Positions 57,567-64,000 of a stretch of 64,000 bases of DNA are shown here, piece by piece. The notes under the pieces are model-generated. The model saw only the letters and a list, made by a program, of their open reading frames with translations, was not told the origin of the DNA and did not search any database. Position 1 is the first letter of the stretch, and each line of letters begins with the position of its first letter. A program made the position numbers and the translations under genes. Origin of the DNA: Stenotrophomonas sp046736075 (GTDB taxonomy: Bacteria; Pseudomonadota; Gammaproteobacteria; Xanthomonadales; Xanthomonadaceae); contig NZ_CP177163.1 in assembly GCF_046736075.1 (NCBI RefSeq), positions 558,001 through 622,000 of the forward strand. The letters are read 5' to 3'.

Positions 57567-58346
57567 ATGTCTTCCGCTTTCGGCGCCGAAACGGTGCTTG
57601 AGGTCCGTCACTGGACCGACGCCTACTTCAGCTTCACCACGACCCGCGACAGCGGTTTCCGCTTCGAGAACGGCCAGTTCGTGATGATCGGTCTGGAAAC
57701 CGACACGCGCCCGCTGCTGCGCGCGTATTCGATCGCCAGCGCCAACTGGGAAGAGAACCTGGAGTTCTTCAGCATCAAGGTCCAGGACGGCCCGCTGACC
57801 TCGCGCCTGCAGCACATCAAGCCGGGCGACAAGGTACTGGTCGGCAAGAAGCCGACCGGCACCCTGCTGATCAGCGACCTGCACCCCGGCAAGCACCTGT
57901 ACCTGCTGGGCACCGGCACCGGCCTGGCGCCGTGGCTGTCGGTGATCAAGGACCCGGAAACCTACGAGCGCTTCGACAAGGTGATCCTCACCCACGGCGT
58001 GCGTTACGAAAAGGACCTGGCCTACCGCGACCTGTTCGAGAAGGAGCTGCGCGAGCACGAGTTCCTCGGCGAGATGATCGGCGACAAGCTGCTGTACTAC
58101 CCGGCCGTCACCCGTGAGCCGTTCCCGAACCAGGGCCGCCTGACCTCGCTGATGGAAAGCGGCGAGATGCAGAAGACCCTCGGCCTGCCGCCGCTGGACC
58201 CGGAAAACGATCGTGCGATGATCTGTGGCAGCCCGCAGATGCTGGCCGACCTGCGCAGCGTGCTGGACGGCCGTGGCTTCCAGACCTCCCCGCGGATCGG
58301 CACGCCCGGCCATTACGTGTTCGAACGCGCCTTCGTCGAAAAGTAA
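57567..58346 (+). CDS. fpr: Ferredoxin/flavodoxin--NADP+ reductase
   Basis: 259 aa. FAD-binding RAYSIASANWEE near residue 50, the LTSRLQHIKPGDKV segment, and the NADP-binding GTGTGLAPWLSVIKDPETYE. The C-terminus HYVFERAFVEK with a terminal Lys is typical of subclass I bacterial enzymes. Passes electrons from NADPH to ferredoxin or flavodoxin, e.g. for iron-sulfur repair. A striking palindrome lies in front of it and probably mediates redox control. Confidence 0.93.
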   Translation: MSSAFGAETVLEVRHWTDAYFSFTTTRDSGFRFENGQFVMIGLETDTRPLLRAYSIASANWEENLEFFSIKVQDGPLTSRLQHIKPGDKVLVGKKPTGTLLISDLHPGKHLYLLGTGTGLAPWLSVIKDPETYERFDKVILTHGVRYEKDLAYRDLFEKELREHEFLGEMIGDKLLYYPAVTREPFPNQGRLTSLMESGEMQKTLGLPPLDPENDRAMICGSPQMLADLRSVLDGRGFQTSPRIGTPGHYVFERAFVEK

Positions 58347-58374
58347 GCGCATCGCCCTCAAGGAACCGTTGTCG

Positions 58375-58914
58375 ATGATCAGGATGATCCGCCCCGCCCT
58401 CGCCTGCCTGCTGCTGGCGATCAGCCTGGGCGCCAGCGCCGCCACCGCCGAGCCGCCCAAGGCCGGCGACCTGCCGCCGCAGCTGCTCGGCAAGGACCGC
58501 AAGGGCGACCCCGTCGACCTGGCCGCCCACCGCGGCAAGGTCGTCATCGTGACCTTCTGGGCGTCCTGGTGCGGCCCGTGCCGCAAGGAACTGCCGGTGC
58601 TTGGCCAGCTCCAGGACATCGTCGGCACCGACGCCCTGCAGGTATTCGCGGTCAACTTCAAGGAACCGCGCGAGGACTTTCTCGCCATCGCCCGCGGCCG
58701 CAAATCGCCGCCGCTGACCTGGATCCACGACAGCCGCGGCCTGGTGTCCGACCAGTACGGCATCGAAGCCTTGCCGCACATGTTCATCCTCGACCATGAC
58801 GGCCGCGTCGCGCACGTCCACCGTGGCTACTCCGAACAGGCCCTGCCGAAGATCCTCGAAGAGATCACCGCCCTGTTGCCCGAAGAAGTCCGCAACCGCC
58901 AGTCGGGCGGCTGA
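58375..58914 (+). CDS. TlpA-like periplasmic thioredoxin
   Basis: 179 aa from the ATG at 58375. Signal peptide (MIRPALACLLLAISLGASAATA). Thioredoxin fold with Cys66-Gly-Pro-Cys69 in WASWCGPC and the cis-Pro loop EALPHMFI. A reductant or disulfide exchanger in the periplasm. It follows fpr after 28 bp, likely the same transcript, and ends 4 bp before the convergent glutathione peroxidase gene. Confidence 0.88.
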   Translation: MIRMIRPALACLLLAISLGASAATAEPPKAGDLPPQLLGKDRKGDPVDLAAHRGKVVIVTFWASWCGPCRKELPVLGQLQDIVGTDALQVFAVNFKEPREDFLAIARGRKSPPLTWIHDSRGLVSDQYGIEALPHMFILDHDGRVAHVHRGYSEQALPKILEEITALLPEEVRNRQSGG

Positions 58915-58918
58915 CCGG

Positions 58919-59401
58919 TCAGCCCAGCGCCGCCTCGATATCGCCGCGCAGCGACGCCGGCGTATCCGTCGGCGCGTAGCGCCCCAGCACCTGCCCGTCG
59001 CGGCCGACCAGGAACTTGCTGAAGTTCCACTTGATCCCGCGCGTGCCCAGCACCCCGGATTTCTCCGCCTTCAACCACTGCCACAGCGGATGCGCCGTCG
59101 GCCCGTTGACCGCGACCTTGTCCGACAACGGGAAGTCCACGGCGTAGGTCAGCGAGCAGAACTGCGCGATCTCCTCCGCATTGCCCGGCTCCTGGTGCCC
59201 GAACTGGTCGCAGGGAAACCCGATCACCACCAGCCCGCGCGGCCCGTATTCGCGCCACAGCGCCTCCAGGCCCTCGTACTGCGGCGTAAATCCGCACTTG
59301 CTCGCCACGTTCACCACCAGCAGCACCTTGCCCCGATACTGCTCCAGCGCCTGCGGCTGGCCGGTGAGATCCACGAACGAAAAATCAAAGGCGGTGGTCA
59401 T
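58919..59401 (-). CDS. Glutathione peroxidase-like thiol peroxidase, cytosolic
   Basis: 160 aa from the ATG at 59401, no signal peptide. Cys36 in NVASKCGF, Gln in GFPCDQFGHQEPG (with an extra Cys that could be resolving) and Trp in KWNFSKFL. Typical BtuE-type size. Reduces hydroperoxides in the cytosol. Paralogue of the exported enzyme at 7738-8349. Confidence 0.92.
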   Translation of the reverse strand: MTTAFDFSFVDLTGQPQALEQYRGKVLLVVNVASKCGFTPQYEGLEALWREYGPRGLVVIGFPCDQFGHQEPGNAEEIAQFCSLTYAVDFPLSDKVAVNGPTAHPLWQWLKAEKSGVLGTRGIKWNFSKFLVGRDGQVLGRYAPTDTPASLRGDIEAALG

Positions 59402-59646
59402 CGACGGCGGCTCCTGCGGAAACCGGCATCTTAGCGCCGTGCGCGTTGGCGCGGCCTGGCCATACAGCGACGCGCCGACAGTTCTGGAGGCATGGGCCGG
59501 GCCGGGTGTTGCCAGGAGCCGGCCAGCGGCCGGCACTACGGACACCCGAATTGTCAGCGAGGCGCGGACACGATCGGGGGCGTGGCAGGGATGGCGAAGA
59601 GCCGGCCAGCGGCCGGCCCGTAAGCGAGGCGCCGACACGGTCCGGG

Positions 59647-59757
59647 GGCGTGGGTCGGGCCGGGCATTGCGGGGCCGTTGGGCGGCATGGATGCCGCCCA
59701 CGAGTCCCCAGGGATGGGTTCACGGCGTGCCCCGCAATGCCCGGCCCGGCCCACGCC
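59647..59757 (+). repeat. Nested-hairpin element, copy C
   Basis: Outer arms of 29 bp (59647-59675 and 59729-59757) match at 28 positions. The apical hairpin has TGGGCGGCAT / ATGCCGCCCA around GG. The 3' bulge reads CGAGTCCCCAGGGATGG followed by GTTCACGGCGT. Same plan as copies A and B. Confidence 0.87.
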
Positions 59758-59927
59758 TACAGGCAACCCCACCGCCGCCGTTTGCGCCATGCCGCGCCAC
59801 ACGCGTCGGTGCCCGGGCGCGGATGGCGTCCGCGCTCCGCACCGCTCGTGGCAAACACTGCGGGGAGCCGGCCAGCGGCCGGCACTACGCGCCCGCATTG
59901 TCAGCGAGGCGCCAACACGGTCCGGGG

Positions 59928-60038
59928 GGCGTGGGTCGGGCCGGGCATTGCGGGGCCGTTGGGCGGCATGGATGCCGCCCACGAGCCCCCAGGGATGGGT
60001 TCACGGCGTGCCCCGCAATGCCCGGCCCGGCCCACGCC
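59928..60038 (+). repeat. Nested-hairpin element, copy D
   Basis: Near-identical to copy C, 281 bp downstream. Outer arms 59928-59956 and 60010-60038, the same apical hairpin, and CGAGCCCCC instead of CGAGTCCCC in the bulge. The pair arose by tandem duplication of the composite module. Confidence 0.87.
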
Positions 60039-60302
60039 TGCAGGCAACCCCACCGCCGCCGTTTGCGCCATGCCGCCACATGCGTCGGGCCCGGGGCGCC
60101 GGTAGCGTCTGCGCTCCGCACCGCACGTGGCGAGGATTGCGCGGAGCCGGCCAGCGGCCGGCACTACAGACATCCGAATTGTCAGCGAGGCGCGGACACG
60201 TTCCGGGATGCCGCTTCACCCGTCATTCCATGCCTTTCGACACAAGCCCGCGCCCCTCGCATCGGGTTAACCTCGGGCGCTTGTCTGACCGGAGAAACCC
60301 CC

Positions 60303-62468
60303 TTGACCACCCGTCTTGCCCTTGCCGTTGCCGTGACCCTTGGTCTGGCCCTGCCCGCCTACTCCGCCGTTGCCGCCACCCCGGCCGCGAACACCGCCCA
60401 GCAGGCCAACCCGTTCTTCGCCGACAGCCCGCTGCCGCTGCACTACCCGCAGTTCGACAAGATCAAGGACAGCGACTTCGCCCCCGCCTTCGACGCTGGC
60501 ATGGCCCAGCAGCTGAAGGAAGTGGAGGCCATCGCCAACAACAAGGCCAAGCCGACCTTCGACAACACCCTCATCGCCCTCGAAAAGAGCGGTGACACCC
60601 TGGACCGCGCCACCACCGTCTTCTTCAGCCTGGTCGGTGCCGACACCAACGATGTGCGCAAGAAGCTGCAGGCCGACTACTCGGCCCGCTTCGCCGCCCA
60701 CAGCGACGCCATCGCCCTGAACGGCAAGCTGTTCGCCCGCATCCAGACCCTGTACGACACCCGCAGCCAGCTCGGCCTCGACGCCGAAGGCGTGCGCCTG
60801 GTCGAGAAGTACTACGACAACTACGTCCGCGCCGGCGCCAAGCTCAACGACGCCGACAAGACCAAGCTCAAGGCGATGAACGCCGAGCTGGCCAACCTCG
60901 GCACCACGTTCAGCCAGAACGTGCAGAACGAAGTGAATGCCTCCGCCGTCGTCGTCGATGACGTCAAGCAGCTCGACGGCCTCTCGGCCGAGCAGATCGC
61001 CGCCGCCGCCGAAGCCGCCAAGGCCCGCAAGCTGGACGGCAAGTACGTCATCGCCCTGCTCAACACCACCGGCCAGCCGCCGCTGACCAACCTGCGCAAC
61101 CGCGACCTGCGCCAGAAGATCTACGAAGCGTCCATCACCCGTGGCAGCCGCGGTGGTCAGTTCGACAACACCGCCCTGGTCTCGCGCATCATGCAGCTGC
61201 GTGCCGACAAGGCCAAGCTCATGGGCTTCGACAACTTCGCCGCCTACAACCTGACCAACCAGACCGCCAAGACCCCTGAAGCCGTCAACGCCATGCTCGG
61301 CCAGCTTGCCCCGGCCGCTGTCGCCAACGCCAAGCGCGAAGCCGCCGACCTGCAGGCCATGATCGACAAGGAACAGAAGGCCGCCGGCAAGCCGACCTTC
61401 GCCCTGGAAGCGTGGGACTGGGCGTTCTACAGCGAGAAGGTGCGTCAGGCCAAGTACAACTTCGACGAATCCCAGCTCAAGCCCTACTTCGAAATGAAGA
61501 GCGTGCTCGAGAACGGCGTCTTCCACGCCGCCAACCTTGAGTACGGCCTCACCTTCAAGCAGCGCACCGACCTGCCGGTCTACCACGACGACGTCACCGT
61601 CTACGACGTGTTCGATGCCGACGGCAGCCAGCTGGCGATCTTCATCTTCGACCCCTACGCCCGCGCCTCCAAGCGTGGCGGCGCCTGGATGAACTCCTAC
61701 GTCTCCCAGTCCGCGCTGACCGGCTTCAAGCCGGTGGTCGCCAACCACCTCAACATTCCCAAGCCGCCGGCCGGCCAGCCGACCCTGCTGACCTGGGATG
61801 AGGTGAGCACCACCTTCCACGAGTTCGGCCACGCCCTGCATGGCATGTTCTCCAACGTGAAGTATCCCTACTTCTCCGGCACCGCCGTGCCGCGCGACTT
61901 CGTCGAGTTCCCCTCGCAGGTCAACGAGATGTGGGCCGACAACCCGGTCATCCTGAAGAACTACGCCAAGCACTACCAGAACGGCAGCGCCATGCCGCAG
62001 GCACTGCTGGACAAGGTGATTGCCGCCGCCAAGTTCAACCAGGGCTTTGCCACCACCGAGTACCTCGGTGCGGCCATGCTCGACCAGCGCTGGCACCAGA
62101 TCGGCCCGGACCAGGTCCCGGCCGCCAAGGACGTGATGGCCTTCGAGCGCGCCGCGCTGGAGAAGGACGGCATCTACTATGCGCCGGTTCCGCCGCGCTA
62201 CAAGACCCCGTACTTCAGCCACATCATGGGCGGCTACTCGGCCGGCTATTACGCCTACATCTGGTCCGAAGTACTCGACGCCAACACCCAGAAGTGGTTC
62301 CGCGAGAACGGCGGCCTGAGCCGCAAGAACGGCGACCATTTCCGCGCCACCCTGCTGTCCAAGGGCGGCAGCGTCGATGCGATGGAACTGTTCCGCAACT
62401 TCGCCGGGCATGAACCGCAGATCGAGCCGCTGCTCGAAAAGCGTGGCCTGACCGCAGAAAAGAAGTAG
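60303..62468 (+). CDS. dcp: M3 family metallopeptidase (peptidyl-dipeptidase Dcp-like), exported
   Basis: 721 aa. Starts with TTG at 60303, supported by GGAG 8 nt upstream and by a signal peptide that begins there (TTRLALAVAVTLGLALPAYSAVA). The zinc motif is His506-Glu507-x-x-His510 (FHEFGHALHG), with the downstream Glu in FPSQVNEMWAD. Family-typical C-terminal MGGYSAGYYAYIWSEVLDA. Likely periplasmic, cleaving dipeptides from peptide C-termini. The stop TAG is part of an SMAG GTAG head. Confidence 0.92.
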   Translation: MTTRLALAVAVTLGLALPAYSAVAATPAANTAQQANPFFADSPLPLHYPQFDKIKDSDFAPAFDAGMAQQLKEVEAIANNKAKPTFDNTLIALEKSGDTLDRATTVFFSLVGADTNDVRKKLQADYSARFAAHSDAIALNGKLFARIQTLYDTRSQLGLDAEGVRLVEKYYDNYVRAGAKLNDADKTKLKAMNAELANLGTTFSQNVQNEVNASAVVVDDVKQLDGLSAEQIAAAAEAAKARKLDGKYVIALLNTTGQPPLTNLRNRDLRQKIYEASITRGSRGGQFDNTALVSRIMQLRADKAKLMGFDNFAAYNLTNQTAKTPEAVNAMLGQLAPAAVANAKREAADLQAMIDKEQKAAGKPTFALEAWDWAFYSEKVRQAKYNFDESQLKPYFEMKSVLENGVFHAANLEYGLTFKQRTDLPVYHDDVTVYDVFDADGSQLAIFIFDPYARASKRGGAWMNSYVSQSALTGFKPVVANHLNIPKPPAGQPTLLTWDEVSTTFHEFGHALHGMFSNVKYPYFSGTAVPRDFVEFPSQVNEMWADNPVILKNYAKHYQNGSAMPQALLDKVIAAAKFNQGFATTEYLGAAMLDQRWHQIGPDQVPAAKDVMAFERAALEKDGIYYAPVPPRYKTPYFSHIMGGYSAGYYAYIWSEVLDANTQKWFRENGGLSRKNGDHFRATLLSKGGSVDAMELFRNFAGHEPQIEPLLEKRGLTAEKK

Positions 62469-62489
62469 AGCGGACTGTCAGTCCGCTGC
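62465..62489 (+). repeat. SMAG-like palindrome overlapping a stop codon
   Basis: GTAG at 62465-62468, arms AGCGGAC / GTCCGCT around TGTCA. The TAG of the head is the stop codon of the M3 peptidase gene. Confidence 0.82.
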
Positions 62490-62512
62490 GCACTTGATCT
62501 GCTGTCTGAAAC

Positions 62513-62545
62513 AAAAAACCGCCCGGGAAACCGGGCGGTTTTTTT
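62513..62545. terminator. Bidirectional rho-independent terminator
   Basis: A6, stem CCGCCCGG / CCGGGCGG, GAAA tetraloop, T7. It separates the convergent M3 peptidase and cfa genes. Confidence 0.93.
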
Positions 62546-62555
62546 ACAGGCGCGG

Positions 62556-63674
62556 CTAGCGCGGCGCTATATACCCGCCGGGCACACCATTGGGCGACAG
62601 CACCAGTTGCCACAGCTGCGCGTGCCGGCAGCGGAAGCTGGCCATCGAGCCGGCCAGATAGAAGCGCCACATGCGCTTGAAGCGCTCGTCGTAACGCTGC
62701 CCGTCCAGCCTCGGCCATGCCGCTTCGACGTTGGCGCGCCAGGCCTGCAGCGTGCGGTCGTAATCCGGGCCGAAGCTGTGCCAGTCCTCCAGCACGAACA
62801 GGCCCTCGCAGGCCGCCGTGATCTGCGCCGCCGACGGCAGCATCGAATTGGGAAAGATGTAGCGCGCGATCCACGGGTCGGTGCGGTGGCGCGACAGATT
62901 GCCGCCGATGCTGTGCAGCAGGAACAGGCCATCGGGCTGCAGGCAGCGCCGGGCCATCTCGAAGTAGCTGCGGTAGTTCTTGTCGCCCACGTGTTCGAAC
63001 ATGCCCACCGACAGGATCGCGTCGAACGTCTCCTCGACGTCGTGGTAGTCCTGCAGCCGGATCTCGATCGGCAGGCCCGCGCACAGCCTGCGGGCGTACT
63101 CGGCCTGCTCTTGGGAAATGGTGATGCCCACGCCGGAGACACCGTAGCGTTCGGCGGCGAACTTCAGCGCCTCGCCCCAGCCGCAGCCGATATCCAGCAC
63201 ACGTTGGCCCGGACGCAGCCGGAGCTTGCGGCAGATCAGATCCAGCTTGGCTTCCTGCGCGGCATCGAGGTCCAGCGCCTGCGGCCAGTAGCCGCAGCTG
63301 TACACCAGCCGCCGGCCCAGCATCGCCTCGTACAGATCGTTGCCGAGATCGTAATGGCGCCGCCCGACGTCGAAGCTGCCCGAGCCCGCCTGCAGGTTGA
63401 ACAGCCGCGCCTTCAGCGCATCGGCCACCTCGCGCCAGCCGTGCACCCGTTCGTCCAGGTGCGCCTGCATCAGACGCACCAGCAGCCCATCCAGGCTGGC
63501 TGCGTCCCACTGCCCGTCCATGTAGCTCTCGCCCAGCCCCAGCGACCCATGCGCCATCACCCGCGTATAGAAATGCGGATCGTGCACCTGGATGTCGTGG
63601 GGCTGGTCGCCGTCCACCTGGACGCCGGCCTCGTGCAGCAACTCCTGTACGCGTCGTTGCAGGCCAACGTCCAT
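62556..63674 (-). CDS. cfa: Cyclopropane-fatty-acyl-phospholipid synthase
   Basis: 372 aa from the ATG at 63674; E. coli Cfa is 382 aa. N-terminal lipid-binding domain (GSLGLGESYMDGQWD, HYDLGNDLYEAMLG, YSCGYW). SAM-binding VLDIGCGWGEALKFAAERYG, GITISQEQ, and SVGMFEHVGDKNY with the catalytic bicarbonate/Glu region. Adds a methylene bridge to unsaturated phospholipid acyl chains on the inner membrane. It follows the DUF3298 gene by 10 bp, likely co-transcribed. Confidence 0.93.
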   Translation of the reverse strand: MDVGLQRRVQELLHEAGVQVDGDQPHDIQVHDPHFYTRVMAHGSLGLGESYMDGQWDAASLDGLLVRLMQAHLDERVHGWREVADALKARLFNLQAGSGSFDVGRRHYDLGNDLYEAMLGRRLVYSCGYWPQALDLDAAQEAKLDLICRKLRLRPGQRVLDIGCGWGEALKFAAERYGVSGVGITISQEQAEYARRLCAGLPIEIRLQDYHDVEETFDAILSVGMFEHVGDKNYRSYFEMARRCLQPDGLFLLHSIGGNLSRHRTDPWIARYIFPNSMLPSAAQITAACEGLFVLEDWHSFGPDYDRTLQAWRANVEAAWPRLDGQRYDERFKRMWRFYLAGSMASFRCRHAQLWQLVLSPNGVPGGYIAPR

Positions 63675-63684
63675 ACCGCCCCCG

Positions 63685-64000
63685 TCAGCCGCGCGCGAAC
63701 AGGCCCGCGTAGGCGGCGCCGACATGCGGCAGCAGCACGCTGGCAGGCACATCCACCGTCTGGGTACCGTCCGAGTACGGGCCGACCTGGTACGGCGGGA
63801 ACACGAACCGCACCGCCGTGATCTTGCCGTCGGTGCCGGTGAGCGGCTGGAACTGGCTGAAATTTTCCACGCTTGCATCGGTGCCGTCGGCAATCATCCG
63901 GCTGGCGTTGCGCAGCGATTCCTGCATCTGCGCCGGCTCCAGATCATCCCCGCTCAGGCGCGTGGCCACACGCTCGCGCAACTGGTCGGCCACGTACACG
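63685..64000 (-). CDS. DUF3298 (RsiV-like) protein, C-terminal part (partial gene)
   Basis: The 5' end lies beyond the window; the last ~104 residues are seen. The FVFPPYQVGPYSDGTQTV segment followed by VPASVLLPHVGAAY is the C-terminal signature of DUF3298, as in RsiV-type lysozyme-sensing proteins and stand-alone lipoproteins. Its full N-terminus, possible lipobox and partners cannot be seen. Upstream partner of cfa. Confidence 0.75.
   Translation of the reverse strand, partial: VYVADQLRERVATRLSGDDLEPAQMQESLRNASRMIADGTDASVENFSQFQPLTGTDGKITAVRFVFPPYQVGPYSDGTQTVDVPASVLLPHVGAAYAGLFARG

Larger units (their letters stand above)
59402..60302. repeat. 900-bp repeat region with SMAGs and a duplicated composite module
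   Basis: No convincing gene. Minus-strand SMAG palindromes lie at 59517-59539, 59600-59617 (GTAG lost), 59866-59888 and 60145-60167. After three of them the same flank recurs, ending with GTCAGCGAGGCGC. Two copies are followed by a nested-hairpin element and then GCAACCCCACCGCCGCCG. The module is repeated with a 281-bp period and a third copy is truncated. Confidence 0.85.

Noticed and set aside
59181..60302. Long in-frame extension of the M3 peptidase upstream of the TTG
   Set aside because: It runs through the repeat region and antisense to gpx; the signal peptide and ribosome-binding site mark the TTG at 60303.

Overview
The window is high-GC (about two thirds G+C by eye) gamma-proteobacterial chromosome, most probably a Stenotrophomonas of the maltophilia complex. 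Evidence: the two-gene metH, the sucA-sucB-lpd order, and above all the many short GTAG-headed palindromes that match the SMAG (Stenotrophomonas maltophilia GTAG) REP family. No rRNA, tRNA, CRISPR array, prophage or insertion sequence was recognised. Almost all of it is core or near-core chromosome; the accessory signal is in the repeats and in a few small envelope genes.

Layout. 0-4 kb: end of a methyltransferase/regulator gene, then the split cobalamin-dependent methionine synthase. 4-8.4 kb: SMAG-derived tandem repeats, then a minus-strand block (DUF2058 protein, slyX, ugd, FKBP isomerase, glutathione peroxidase). 8.4-13.3 kb: an apparent seven-gene envelope operon headed by a small secreted protein and a YtrA-type GntR repressor, with an ABC exporter, a repeat-built GIN-domain protein and two related lipoproteins. 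A GGTG-N16-CACC palindrome lies on its -10 box. 13.3-20.8 kb: fumC, a CNNM/CorC-type membrane protein, purB, a 660-bp repeat-rich gap, ribosomal oxygenase roxA and a GNAT fusion. 21-26.6 kb: 2-oxoglutarate dehydrogenase complex sucA-sucB-lpd. 26.7-42.7 kb, mostly minus strand: DUF1963 protein, a giant autotransporter, dnaB, a flavin reductase, asnB with a fused E1 dehydrogenase, a GST, a GNAT and a glycine-zipper protein. 42.9-49.5 kb: tatD, an SMAG cluster, tcdA, c-type cytochrome-like protein, glycine-zipper lipoprotein, cold-shock protein, DUF456 protein, phospholipase A, ArsC and two ten-cysteine lipoproteins. 49.6-55.4 kb: a GST broken by a stop codon, LysE exporter, TetR regulator with divergent thioesterase, class I fumarase, and an ECF41 sigma factor with its carboxymuconolactone decarboxylase partner. 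55.4-64 kb: SMAG array, ABC exporter, ferredoxin-NADP reductase, TlpA-like protein, second glutathione peroxidase, a 900-bp repeat region, M3 peptidase, cyclopropane-fatty-acid synthase and the end of a DUF3298 protein.

How they fit together. The TCA cycle is well represented (fumC, class I fumarase, OGDH complex), as are redox defence (two glutathione peroxidases, Fpr, FMN reductase, GSTs, TlpA-like protein) and the envelope (YtrA operon, autotransporter, PldA, Cfa, glycine-zipper proteins). The most unusual signal is a family of nested hairpin elements, four copies at two loci, whose stems change sequence between copies while staying paired. Next are SMAG palindromes whose GTAG head supplies the stop codon of the adjoining gene (tatD, tcdA, M3 peptidase), and an ECF41 promoter placed so that the sigma-factor mRNA should be leaderless.
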